Shown: piece by piece, positions 1 to 6,608 of the stretch
Position numbering within the stretch: position 1 is the stretch's first letter
How the letters are laid out: every line of letters starts with the position of its first letter
Assembly (NCBI GenBank): GCA_043813895.1
Contig: JBDRKQ010000209.1
Span: 1-9,541, forward strand
Length of the DNA: 9,541 nt
Origin: CAZTAR01 sp043813895
GTDB taxonomy: Bacteria > Planctomycetota > Phycisphaerae > UBA1845 > UTPLA1
Direction: 5' to 3'
Translations under genes and position numbers: made by a program
The notes under the pieces: generated by a model
What the model was told of the DNA's origin: nothing
The model's input: only the letters and a program-made list of their open reading frames with translations
The model's database searches: none

Positions 1-69
1 CTCGGCAGCGCCCCGACTGGTTGGGGACCTGGCGAGTCGGCGATCCTGGTCCTGCACGTCCGACCGTGA
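1..69 (+). CDS. Possible C-terminal end of an upstream plus-strand gene (partial)
   Basis: Frame 1 is open from the window edge and ends in two consecutive stops, TGA at 67-69 and TAG at 70-72. It would give a 22-residue tail ending GESAILVLHVRP, with mostly G or C in third codon positions (17 of 22 codons). Such a short stretch cannot identify a family. The alternating hydrophobic end (AILVLHVRP) would suit a final beta strand. A second frame (frame 2) is also open across this edge, so the choice of frame is uncertain. It may equally be non-coding. Confidence 0.25.
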   Translation, partial: LGSAPTGWGPGESAILVLHVRP

Positions 70-265
70 TAGGTGCGGGATGACGCCGCCCGCCGCCTGC
101 AGGTTCGTGCCGTCGGCTGGGCGACTCCTGAGGGCCGATAAAAAAAAAACAGAGAATCGGAGGATTTCCTCGAACCCGGCCGGCAGGGCCGGCGTACCTA
201 GACCAGCTAACAAACTCCTCCTCCTCTGTTTCTTCCGGCAAATGCGAGGCGGCGGTCGCCAGGAC

Positions 266-287
266 GGCGATCGTCGCCTTTGCTTTT
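266..287 (+). terminator. Candidate Rho-independent terminator
   Basis: A perfect 5-bp stem (GGCGA 266-270 with TCGCC 274-278, loop TCG) is followed directly by the T-rich stretch TTTGCTTTT at 279-287. The orientation suits termination of plus-strand transcription entering from the left, before the converging membrane-protein gene ending at 328. The stem is short and the tail is interrupted by GC. It also lies about 200 nt past the only candidate upstream stop codon. The call therefore rests on shape and position only. Confidence 0.35.
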
Positions 288-327
288 GGCTTCAACGTCA
301 GGCTGAGGCGCAGCTGGACTTCTCATC

Positions 328-1587
328 TCAAGGCACGGGGGCAAGCCAATCCGGCAGCATCAACGCAGGATTCAGGACAACACCCCACATTTGGACAAAA
401 ACAGATATTCCGATCAACATATACACTAATACATGGAACCTCTCGCCACGCCACGCCAGGAGCAATACGAACAGCAGCGGCAGATAGTCCAGACTGAAAC
501 GGTGCCCAAACTGCCAGTAGCCGGTATTGAAGTACATCAGGAGTGGTACAAGCGAGGCGGCGATGCCCAGGCAAGCGTCGCGGACTTCGGGCAGCTTCCA
601 CTGGCGGCGGATGGCGACAAGACAGCAGAGGAAGGCGGGAGACGCGATGAAAAGGCTAAGCCCGCGCGGGTCGTAGCCGAGCCACGGGAATCCCCCGTCC
701 GGCAGAATCCAAAGCGGGGCGAGAAAGAACCAGAAGAAGTTCGCCCCCAAGAAGTGCAGGTCGAACTGCCCGTATGTCGCCATGTTGTGCTGGCCGATCC
801 CGGTAAGCAGCATCCGGGCGTAGCCGAAGTCGAGGGGGTTGCCGAATCGCGCGTAGTTGTACAGACCGAGCAGGGCGACGGCGAGGACCGGGGCGGCGGC
901 GAGTCGCAGCAGGCGGGCGGCGGATCGCGTGCGGATCAGCGACGGAACGAAGAAGAGGCAGGCCAGGCCGGCTGTCGGGCGCGTGAGGAGGGCCATCGCC
1001 ACGAAGCACCCGACGATAAACGGACGGTTGGCGCCGGCGAACTCCCGCAGTGCCAAGAGCATGACACCAAGCGCGACCGCATGGGCCAGATGCCAGTCAC
1101 CGCCCATGTCGGCGTTGTGCCACGTCACGGTCCCGAATGCGAAGAAGATGTTGAGCGACGCACGCGCCAGCAGCCCGAGGTCAGGTTGCCCCAGCCTGCG
1201 CGGGAGCCGGCCGAGACAGAGGTCAAACAAGAGGACGTTGGTAACACTCATGATGCGACAGGCCGTTTGGACGCGCACGGCAGCCCCGAAGATCGCCACA
1301 AACGGCATGAGCAGGACGCCGGGCAGGGGGGGATAGGGGCAGTAGAAACTCGCCCCATTCTCCGATGGGATCAACTCGTCGCAGTGCCGCAGCTCCGGTT
1401 CCTCGGAGAGGTCTAGACTCAATGAGCCGTCCAGGAAGGCCTGTGCAAGTCGGGGGAAGTGCCCTGTCAGTGGGACGCCTTGAGGCTTGATCGATGGAAG
1501 GGCAATGTAAACGACGGCCGCGAGGTGGATGATAACCAGTCGCTGCGCGACCACGCCTCCGCGCTGCTTGAAGGATCGAAAACACAT
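328..1587 (-). CDS. Polytopic membrane protein, probable GT-C (family 39-like) glycosyltransferase
   Basis: A 419-residue integral membrane protein with roughly ten to twelve hydrophobic segments (for example about residues 12-30, 89-107, 135-157, 188-216, 228-246, 310-327, 337-353, 364-380 and 384-405). Its architecture resembles the GT-C fold. A first helix is followed by an outside loop with an acidic pair (D70-E71 in HCDEL), then a YCPYPPLPGVLLMPF segment at 82-96. That segment recalls the PPL/PPG motif after the first loop of PMT/ArnT-like enzymes using polyprenyl-phosphate sugars. Near the C-terminus, NTGYWQFGHRFSLDYLPLL (354-372) resembles a motif I recall from uncharacterised bacterial relatives. 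The ATG at 1585-1587 is chosen because GGAG (complement of 1594-1597) lies 6 nt upstream. Substrate and acceptor cannot be told. It stands alone on the minus strand, divergent from the HAD gene. Family is moderately sure, catalytic activity is inferred. Confidence 0.62.
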   Translation of the reverse strand: MCFRSFKQRGGVVAQRLVIIHLAAVVYIALPSIKPQGVPLTGHFPRLAQAFLDGSLSLDLSEEPELRHCDELIPSENGASFYCPYPPLPGVLLMPFVAIFGAAVRVQTACRIMSVTNVLLFDLCLGRLPRRLGQPDLGLLARASLNIFFAFGTVTWHNADMGGDWHLAHAVALGVMLLALREFAGANRPFIVGCFVAMALLTRPTAGLACLFFVPSLIRTRSAARLLRLAAAPVLAVALLGLYNYARFGNPLDFGYARMLLTGIGQHNMATYGQFDLHFLGANFFWFFLAPLWILPDGGFPWLGYDPRGLSLFIASPAFLCCLVAIRRQWKLPEVRDACLGIAASLVPLLMYFNTGYWQFGHRFSLDYLPLLFVLLLAWRGERFHVLVYMLIGISVFVQMWGVVLNPALMLPDWLAPVP

Positions 1588-1598
1588 AGGCGGCTCCG

Positions 1599-1627
1599 AT
1601 TCGATCCGCTGTTTCGGGCTGTGTCAA
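1599..1627 (-). promoter_or_regulatory. Candidate sigma70-type promoter for the membrane protein gene
   Basis: On the minus strand there is a perfect -35 TTGACA (complement of 1622-1627), a 17-nt spacer, and a weaker -10 TCGAAT (complement of 1599-1604; 4 of 6 to TATAAT). Transcription would begin near 1592, only about 5 nt before the ATG at 1587. That would make the mRNA almost leaderless and leave out the GGAG at 1594-1597. Either this promoter is not the main one or the GGAG is not used. Confidence 0.35.
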
Positions 1628-1822
1628 GCGCAAAACGGGCCTGCTTCAGCCACCGAGCAGCTGGCTCACCATGCCGGGCGGGGGGACCCGATTGGTGGAA
1701 GGTTCGTCGCCCCCATGCCGATACACTCATGTATGACACTGCTCCTTCCGAGTTTGGGCGAGCGTGATAAAAGAGGCTTCGCTGCCGTTACGCGTGCGGG
1801 CTTCCTGGCTGCCAGGCGAAAC

Positions 1823-2503
1823 ATGCGATGGCGAGCGGAGAACGGTTCGGTCGGGGCCTTCCTGTTCGATGTGGACGGGGTCATAGCGGACACCGCCCGG
1901 CTGCACACGGCGGCGTGGCGCAGGCTGGCTGAGGAGGAAGGGATCCGCTTTGACGACGAGGTGGCGGACGCGCTTCGCGGGTTGCCCCGTCCCGACTCGT
2001 TACGACGCCTGCTCGGCGGGCGGCCCGTTTCGGATGCCGGTTTCTCGGAGATGATGCAGCGGAAGAACCGATACTACCTCGCATTGTTGGAGAATCTCGG
2101 CGCTCGGGATGTCCTGCCCGGCGTGCGGCCGCTGCTGCACGGTTTGTCGAAAAGGGGGCTCCGGCTGGCGGCCGTGTCGCTGAGCCGGAATGCACGCGTT
2201 GTCCTCGATCGCGTGGGTGTGGCGCTTCTGTTCGATGTGGTGTTCGACGGAAACGAACGGAGGCTGGCAGCTTCGAGCGTGAACCGCTATCAGCAGGCGG
2301 CAAACGCCCTGCGAGTTTTGCCCGGTCGGTGCGCGGTCTTGGAGGACGCGGCCGCAGGGATCGCGGCGGCACGCTCGGCGGGGATGCGATCGGTCGGGAT
2401 CGGTCCTCGCGAACGGCTCCGTGGAGCGACGTTCGTTCTCGAATCACTGCGCGGGGTAGATGCGGGGATCCTCCTTCAGCGGCTCGACGGTACCGGAGCT
2501 TGA
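1823..2503 (+). CDS. HAD-superfamily phosphatase/phosphomutase, beta-phosphoglucomutase-like
   Basis: A 226-residue protein of the size usual for beta-phosphoglucomutase (PgmB)-type HAD enzymes, which work on sugar phosphates through an aspartyl-phosphate. Motif I is FDVDGVIAD (nucleophile D16, acid/base D18). The helical cap follows with DTARLHTAAW (23-32) and LRGLPRPDSL (51-60), both typical of PgmB. Motif II is VSLSRNA (S119). Motif IV is LEDAAAGI (E174, D175), with the usual AARSAGM after it. The usual motif III lysine (KPxPxxF) is absent: the equivalent stretch near 148-156 reads LAASSVNRY. The ATG at 1823 is chosen because AGGCGA precedes it and the HAD fold begins just after. The frame is open further upstream (ATG at 1733), but those codons match no part of the family. 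Same strand as gpsA, 162 nt ahead of it. Phosphatase or mutase, substrate unknown. Confidence 0.82.
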   Translation: MRWRAENGSVGAFLFDVDGVIADTARLHTAAWRRLAEEEGIRFDDEVADALRGLPRPDSLRRLLGGRPVSDAGFSEMMQRKNRYYLALLENLGARDVLPGVRPLLHGLSKRGLRLAAVSLSRNARVVLDRVGVALLFDVVFDGNERRLAASSVNRYQQAANALRVLPGRCAVLEDAAAGIAAARSAGMRSVGIGPRERLRGATFVLESLRGVDAGILLQRLDGTGA

Positions 2504-2665
2504 CTGTCGCCGGCTGCGAGGGGGGCGACGTTGCGGGAGCCTTCTACCACTGGGGAATTCCACAAGAGATGTTTGGCGCGCGGGGGCGGCGTTGCGCGGG
2601 TTTGCCTGCGGGGACATCGGTGTGCAGGTTGCGGGGGTGTCCGCGCGCGGGTCTAATAGGCGATC

Positions 2666-3661
2666 ATGATCGACCAGGTAGCGATGATCGGCGACGGGCA
2701 AATGGCGACCGTCTGCAGCAACATGCTTGCGGACAAAGGCGTGCCGGTTCGTGTGTGGAGCGTCTTTCGCGAGCAAATCGAGGCCATGAAGGCGACACGG
2801 GAAAATCGGCGGTATCTCCCGGGCGTGACGATTCCGGATCGAGTCAACTTCACGACCGACGCTGCGGCCGCGTTGGATGGGGCGGGCCTCATCGTCAACG
2901 CTGTGCCGTGTCAGTACATTCGGGAAGTGTGGCAACGACTCGCGCCGGTCTATCCGAGTGGCGTTCCGGTGGTCAGTGTGTCGAAGGGCGTGGAGACAGG
3001 GACGCTGCTGAGACCGACGCAGATCATCACGGACGTCGTGGGACCGGCACCGACGGCGGCGTTGAGTGGTCCGAGCGTCGCCGCGGAGTTGGCCAAGTGC
3101 CTGCCTGCCAGCGTTGTGGCGGCAAGCCGCGAAGAGTCGCTTGCGATGCTCGTGCAGGAAACGTTCTCATCTCGGTGGTTTCGGGTCTACACAAACACCG
3201 ACATCCTCGGCGTGGAATTGGCGGCTGCCGTCAAGAACGTGATCGCCCTGGCGGCGGGGATCGTGGACGGTCTGAAGGCCGGGGACAATGCGAAGGCGGC
3301 ATTGGTCACGCGCGGGCTCGTTGAGATTACACGGCTTGGTGTGGCGATGGGGGCGAGGCAGGAGACGTTTTCCGGTTTGGCCGGGCTGGGAGATTTGGTT
3401 ACGACGTGCGTCTCACCATCGGGGCGAAACCGAACGGCGGGAGAGCAGATCGGCCGGGGCCGCCCCGTTGGGGATGTCATCGCGGCGACGCCGTCCGTCA
3501 TCGAAGGTATTCCGACAACGCGGAGCGTGCATGACCTGGCGAGGAAGCACGGCGTCGGGATGCCGATCACGGAAGCGGTGTACGGCGTCCTGTTCGAGGG
3601 GCGAGACGTGCTGGAGACACTGAGCGACCTGATGTCCAGGAAGCTCCGTGGGGAGGTCTGA
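2666..3661 (+). CDS. gpsA: NAD(P)-dependent glycerol-3-phosphate dehydrogenase
   Basis: A 331-residue cytoplasmic enzyme of standard GpsA length. It reduces dihydroxyacetone phosphate to sn-glycerol-3-phosphate, the backbone precursor of phospholipids. The N-terminal Rossmann fold starts with VAMIGDGQMATV (5-16). SVSKGVE (104-110, K107), LSGPSVAAEL (133-142) and the catalytic lysine in AAVKNVIALAAGI (K190) follow in family order. The C-terminal domain carries GLAGLGDLVTTC (237-248) and the substrate-binding GRNR (253-256). The loop is unusual: the family's GxGxxG reads G9-D-G11-Q-M-A14, with alanine for the third glycine. The start ATG has a weak AGG at 2658-2660. Its 3' end carries the ribosome site of the next gene, so the two are very likely co-transcribed. 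Confidence 0.93.
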   Translation: MIDQVAMIGDGQMATVCSNMLADKGVPVRVWSVFREQIEAMKATRENRRYLPGVTIPDRVNFTTDAAAALDGAGLIVNAVPCQYIREVWQRLAPVYPSGVPVVSVSKGVETGTLLRPTQIITDVVGPAPTAALSGPSVAAELAKCLPASVVAASREESLAMLVQETFSSRWFRVYTNTDILGVELAAAVKNVIALAAGIVDGLKAGDNAKAALVTRGLVEITRLGVAMGARQETFSGLAGLGDLVTTCVSPSGRNRTAGEQIGRGRPVGDVIAATPSVIEGIPTTRSVHDLARKHGVGMPITEAVYGVLFEGRDVLETLSDLMSRKLRGEV

Positions 3662-3664
3662 CCC

Positions 3665-4678
3665 ATGCCGAGCGAGAGTGCAGTGGGATGGGGAGTCCTC
3701 GGGTGCGGGCGCGTCGCGGAGCGGCGGTTTGCACCGGTGTTCCGCAAGACGGACGAGGCGGAACTCGTGGCGTTCTGCTCGCGCGACTTGGCCAAGGCCC
3801 AGGCCTATGCAAAGTGCCACGGGGCACGACGTGCGTACGATTCCGTTGATCGCCTGCTTGCGGACGACGAGGTTCGCATAGTCTATGTGGCGACGCCCAA
3901 CGCGTTGCACACGCAGCACGCGGTCCAGTGTCTCCGCGCTGGCAAGCACGTGCTCGTGGACAAACCGATGGCGACCTCGGTGCAAGGCGCCCAGGTCATG
4001 GTGGATGCGGCAAACAAGGCCAAGCGCATCCTGGGCGTTCTCCAGCAGCAGCGGTTCCATCCGGCGAACATGCACTTGATTCGCCTGCGGGACGAGGGGC
4101 AGCTCGGAAAGCTCAACGTGCTCCGGGTTCAGATCGGGATGTGGTATCCGCCGACGACATCCTGGCGCGGAACGGCGGACCTGGCGGGCGGCGGCGTCGC
4201 GATGGACTTGGCGCCCCACGCGGTTGATTTGATGCTGGAGGTCGGCGGCAGGATCGCGCGCGTGGACGCGACCTTGCGGACACTGCAGTTCCCAGGCGAG
4301 GTCGAGGATTTCTGCTCGGCGCGATTCGACTTCGCCAGCGGGGCGATGGGCCTGTTGGATCTGAGCTACTGTGCGCATCAGTACGGAGGGCGCGTGGAGG
4401 CCTACGGCAGCGACGCGACCTACGCGGTGGACGGATCGATGCAGGCCGTGGGCGGGTACAACTCGTGGTTCCGCTCGACTCAAACGCCGGGGTCGGTGCG
4501 GCAGGAGATCTCGACAACCGATTGCTTCCAGGCGGCGGTGGAGGACTTCACCGACGCCGTCCAGCACAACGGCCGGCCGGCAATCAGCATGACGGACGGT
4601 TTGCACGTCATGCGCGTCATCGAGGCAATCTACGCATCCAGTCGCGAGGGACGCCCTGTCGAGTTGACGCACGCGTGA
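3665..4678 (+). CDS. Gfo/Idh/MocA family oxidoreductase
   Basis: A 337-residue NAD(P)-dependent dehydrogenase of the glucose-fructose oxidoreductase/inositol dehydrogenase family, which oxidises or reduces sugars and polyols. The Rossmann start is WGVLGCGRVAERRFAP (9-24). VYVATPNALH (73-82) and VLVDKPMATS (97-105ff) follow. The latter is the family EKP motif in its DKP form, with K100. The active-site segment GGGVAMDLAPHAVDLM (175-190) supplies D181 and H185. The C-terminal sheet domain completes the fold. The start lies 3 nt after the gpsA stop and is preceded by GGAGG at 3652-3656 with 8-nt spacing, located inside gpsA. This points to translational coupling. Substrate cannot be predicted. 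Its coding end overlaps the left arm of the hairpin at 4664-4692. Confidence 0.9.
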   Translation: MPSESAVGWGVLGCGRVAERRFAPVFRKTDEAELVAFCSRDLAKAQAYAKCHGARRAYDSVDRLLADDEVRIVYVATPNALHTQHAVQCLRAGKHVLVDKPMATSVQGAQVMVDAANKAKRILGVLQQQRFHPANMHLIRLRDEGQLGKLNVLRVQIGMWYPPTTSWRGTADLAGGGVAMDLAPHAVDLMLEVGGRIARVDATLRTLQFPGEVEDFCSARFDFASGAMGLLDLSYCAHQYGGRVEAYGSDATYAVDGSMQAVGGYNSWFRSTQTPGSVRQEISTTDCFQAAVEDFTDAVQHNGRPAISMTDGLHVMRVIEAIYASSREGRPVELTHA

Positions 4679-4692
4679 AAATGGTGCGTCAA
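4664..4692. terminator. Hairpin between convergent genes, probable bidirectional terminator
   Basis: A perfect 9-bp inverted repeat, TTGACGCAC (4664-4672) and GTGCGTCAA (4684-4692), with an 11-nt loop. It spans the stop of the Gfo/Idh gene (4676-4678, in the loop), and the right arm contains the stop of the converging zinc-ribbon gene (4689-4691). Being symmetrical, it forms in both transcripts. Neither side has a real T-tract, so termination would be of the hairpin-only kind, or the element may instead protect the 3' ends. Confidence 0.5.
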
Positions 4693-5099
4693 TCTCCGAG
4701 AGGGCTACGAGCCGGCGGGCTGGGGTTTTGATTAGACACTTCGGGCGGTGATTCCCCCGCGTCTTCCGATTCCTTCCTGGAGCTGGACTTGCTCGGACTG
4801 GGTGCCGAGGTTTCTCTCGCCTCGCCGGCACTCTCCGGGGAAGCGACTTTTTGAGCACCACCCTTCTCGCATTTTGGGCAAATGATCTCACCTCGGGCGC
4901 GGCGCATCGCTGCGACTTGGCTGATTCGCATCTCAAAAGCGTGGCCGCACTCTCCGCACGTGAAATGTTGGATCGAGGAGGCTACGTTCGAGTCGACCTC
5001 CGGTTCTCCGAGGCCGACCTTCGCCCAAAGGTAGGCACTGACGGCGATCAGGAGGATGAGCACGCCGATCAGAACCACGGTCGTTTTTGTCAAGTTCAT
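4689..5099 (-). CDS. Single-pass membrane protein with a zinc ribbon (copy B)
   Basis: A 136-residue protein. Residues 8-25 form one membrane helix (VVLIGVLILLIAVSAYLW). A zinc-ribbon follows with cysteines 48, 51, 74 and 77 in FTCGECGHAF and ICPKCEKGG, spaced CxxC-x22-CxxC. The C-terminal third (about 85-136) is serine-, proline- and charge-rich and probably disordered. It resembles the protein at 6183-6572 in helix position, exact cysteine spacing, AMRR between the cysteine pairs and CPxCxKGG. The ATG at 5097-5099 is chosen: GGAG (complement of 5109-5112) sits 9 nt upstream and the protein then begins directly with its helix. A longer frame reaching 5210 would overlap the preceding pseudopilin gene. 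It lies 62 nt downstream of that pseudopilin, presumably in one transcript. The function is not known. A partner or assembly factor for the pseudopilin is a guess from linkage. Confidence 0.72.
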   Translation of the reverse strand: MNLTKTTVVLIGVLILLIAVSAYLWAKVGLGEPEVDSNVASSIQHFTCGECGHAFEMRISQVAAMRRARGEIICPKCEKGGAQKVASPESAGEARETSAPSPSKSSSRKESEDAGESPPEVSNQNPSPPARSPLGD

Positions 5100-5161
5100 G
5101 AGTAGAGTCTCCGTGGTGGAGTCCGGCAGATAGTCATGCGGCCGACGAACGACACCAGTCG

Positions 5162-6034
5162 TCAGGGCTCCGGTATGGCATCGGCCGGAAAGCAGTCCAT
5201 GTTGCCCCACGTCCCGCGCATGTCCTGGTCGTTGTAGAGATCGCTGTGTGGATAGAAAGCGCCGAAGCCCATATCTGCATAGGCCACATGCCCGTCAACA
5301 TAGGCGAGGTTGAAGTAGCCCAGTTTCGTGTGCCAACCTGTCAGTTCGCCATGATCCCAAATACCCCATTGATCGTTCGTACGCGTGGTCTGTTCCGCGC
5401 GGGCTTCCATGAAGCTAACGACAAGAGAGGTGTTTGGGACCTTGGAAACAGACCGGCCGTATATCCCCACAGTTTGAATCTCTGATCCGACTTCCCAGTA
5501 GAGGTTGTTCATGCGGTAGGCCGTGCCGTTGCCCCAATAATAGGATCGCTCGGTTTCGCGCGGATCATGCTCGTCCGGTCCGATGCCATACCACTCCTGC
5601 CAACCGTGGTCATCGCCGGGACACTGGAAAAGCTTGTAAACGCCGCGATCACCGGGCGCCGTGTTCTTGACAATGGCTTGAGGACCCCCGTAGATGAGCC
5701 AGTTGAATTGCCGTGTACGCGGATCAAAGGGATCGTCCCATGCTTGATACGGCATATCGCCCGGGCCCCCGCCGTACTCGGCGTAGCCCTCGAACCGGAA
5801 TCTGGGAGCCTCCTTGTGGATCGGCCCGATGATGTCAGCAGGATCGTCGTGCGCGTACATGGTGGCCGTTCGGGTAATCGCACGCAAGTTCGCCATGCAC
5901 GCGCCCCGTTGGCCTTGTGATCTGGCCGCGGAGAGAGCCGGCATCAAGACGCTGATGAGCACGGCGATGATTGCGATCACCACCAGCAGTTCGATCAACG
6001 TGAAGCCCTTGAGGCTTGGCCTGCGTGCGGACAT
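5162..6034 (-). CDS. Pseudopilin with prepilin N-terminus and DGH-type C-terminal domain (copy B)
   Basis: A 290-residue protein with a class III prepilin signal. A short basic leader MSARRPSLKG is cut before F11. The mature start FTLIELLVVIAIIAVL has the key glutamate at +5 (E15). The hydrophobic helix runs to about residue 34. The large C-terminal domain contains IIGPIH, GYAEYGGGPG, QCPGDDHGWQEW, a LAYVDGHVAY stretch (243-252) and RGTWGNMDCFP near the end. This fits the planctomycete-expanded pseudopilins annotated as type II secretion G-like or H-X9-DG proteins, but here the histidine-to-DG spacing is 11 (H235, D247-G248). Cysteines 46, 138 and 281 are shared with the copy at 6663-7553. 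The ATG at 6032-6034 has AAGGAG (complement of 6043-6048) 8 nt upstream. A TTG one codon earlier is less well spaced. Membrane/periplasm location and prepilin peptidase processing are expected. The role is unknown. Confidence 0.85.
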   Translation of the reverse strand: MSARRPSLKGFTLIELLVVIAIIAVLISVLMPALSAARSQGQRGACMANLRAITRTATMYAHDDPADIIGPIHKEAPRFRFEGYAEYGGGPGDMPYQAWDDPFDPRTRQFNWLIYGGPQAIVKNTAPGDRGVYKLFQCPGDDHGWQEWYGIGPDEHDPRETERSYYWGNGTAYRMNNLYWEVGSEIQTVGIYGRSVSKVPNTSLVVSFMEARAEQTTRTNDQWGIWDHGELTGWHTKLGYFNLAYVDGHVAYADMGFGAFYPHSDLYNDQDMRGTWGNMDCFPADAIPEP

Positions 6035-6115
6035 CAACTGGACTCCTTCACGTCAGCCGTTTCGCCGTACGACCGTAAGCGCTGCTGCACGCGCCTAATC
6101 GGGGGTCTTTTCCAC

Positions 6116-6144
6116 ATCATAGCGGCCGGCCGTAAGTCTGACAA
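6116..6144 (-). promoter_or_regulatory. Sigma70-type promoter for the second pseudopilin cassette
   Basis: Minus-strand TTGTCA (complement of 6139-6144; 5 of 6 to TTGACA), a 17-nt spacer, and TATGAT (complement of 6116-6121; 5 of 6 to TATAAT). Transcription would start near 6109, giving a leader of about 75 nt before the ATG at 6034. It sits between the two pseudopilin/zinc-ribbon cassettes, so copy B can be expressed separately from copy A. Confidence 0.55.
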
Positions 6145-6182
6145 ACGCGTGGACGGATCCCTCGACGCACGCCAGGAGGGCA

Positions 6183-6572
6183 TCACTTACCCGTCTTGGG
6201 TGTCCTTCCCGCTGCCGGCGCCTGACGCGGCCTGTCGCGGTCCATGTGACCGTCATCTGCCGAATCTCCCTCGTTTTCCGGCGGTGCCGCCTGACGTGGC
6301 CCGTTCATATCAACGGCAACGTTGTCCTTCCGGGTTCCTCCCTTACCACAATAGGGACACGATACATCACCATTGTTTCGGCGCATCGCGGTCGCCTCGG
6401 CTACCGAAATCTCGAATGCCTTGTCGCAGTGCGGACACGTATATGACTGCATCCTTCCTGCCACTTCAGAGTCGGCTCGTGTGTGCGTGATGTGCCGCCA
6501 CAGGTATAGCCCGAGGGCGATGGAAACGACGAGCAGGCCGACTGCCAAGGTCCCGGTTTGTTTGGGCTTCAT
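6183..6572 (-). CDS. Single-pass membrane protein with a zinc ribbon (copy A)
   Basis: A 129-residue protein with one membrane helix at about residues 8-25 (TLAVGLLVVSIALGLYLW). A zinc ribbon follows with C46, C49, C72 and C75 in YTCPHCDKAF and SCPYCGKGG, the same CxxC-x22-CxxC spacing as copy B. The tail (about 80-129) is hydrophilic, rich in proline, arginine and aspartate, and shows little similarity to the tail of copy B. The ATG at 6570-6572 is preferred. A TTG six codons earlier keeps the frame open but overlaps the purine-rich GAGAGG stretch, which then serves as a ribosome site about 10 nt from the ATG. It follows its pseudopilin by 90 nt, with a stable hairpin in that gap (6609-6624). 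The zinc-binding fold is well supported by the cysteines, the function is unknown. Confidence 0.7.
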   Translation of the reverse strand: MKPKQTGTLAVGLLVVSIALGLYLWRHITHTRADSEVAGRMQSYTCPHCDKAFEISVAEATAMRRNNGDVSCPYCGKGGTRKDNVAVDMNGPRQAAPPENEGDSADDGHMDRDRPRQAPAAGRTPKTGK

Positions 6573-6608
6573 GTCGGTCTTACCTCTCAAGAATCGCGGC
6601 CAGTCGTG

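Larger units (their letters stand above)
1..327. other. Region without a convincing complete gene
   Basis: Apart from the possible gene tail at 1-69, I see no coding unit here. The region contains an A10 run at 140-149 (a T10 run on the minus strand). It also contains a GC-rich inverted repeat at 176-192 (CCGGCC, 5-nt loop, GGCCGG) and a hairpin with a T-rich tail at 266-287. A plus-strand reading frame spanning 80-487 runs into the antisense of the membrane-protein gene, has arginine- and serine-rich low-complexity composition, and shows no recognisable domain. The T10 run lies about 180 nt past the stop of the minus-strand gene, and only weak short stems precede it, so I do not call it a terminator. 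Confidence 0.5.

Noticed and set aside
140..149. T10 run on the minus strand as terminator of the membrane protein gene
   Set aside because: The only stems just ahead of it are 4 bp and about 10 nt away, and the run lies about 180 nt past the stop codon.
433..1416. 327-codon plus-strand frame opposite the membrane protein gene
   Set aside because: Composition is Glu/Gln/Arg-rich low complexity, the typical antisense of hydrophobic codons. The minus-strand frame gives a coherent polytopic protein.
1529..1822. Upstream extension of the HAD protein by up to 98 residues
   Set aside because: The extra residues match no part of the HAD fold and run through the promoter region of the divergent gene. 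The ATG at 1823 has a better ribosome site and gives the family length.
2329..3324. 331-codon plus-strand frame running from the HAD gene into gpsA
   Set aside because: It is out of frame with both real genes, very Arg/Gly-rich and contains no motif.
3413..4936. 507-codon open frame on the minus strand across gpsA, the Gfo/Idh gene and the zinc-ribbon end
   Set aside because: It is antisense to two clearly recognisable enzymes. Its translation is rich in Arg, His and Pro without any domain, as expected for the complement of GC-rich coding sequence.
5100..5210. Upstream extension of zinc-ribbon copy B
   Set aside because: It would overlap the end of the pseudopilin gene and put a hydrophilic stretch before the N-terminal helix. 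The ATG at 5099 has a GGAG site and matches the paralogue.
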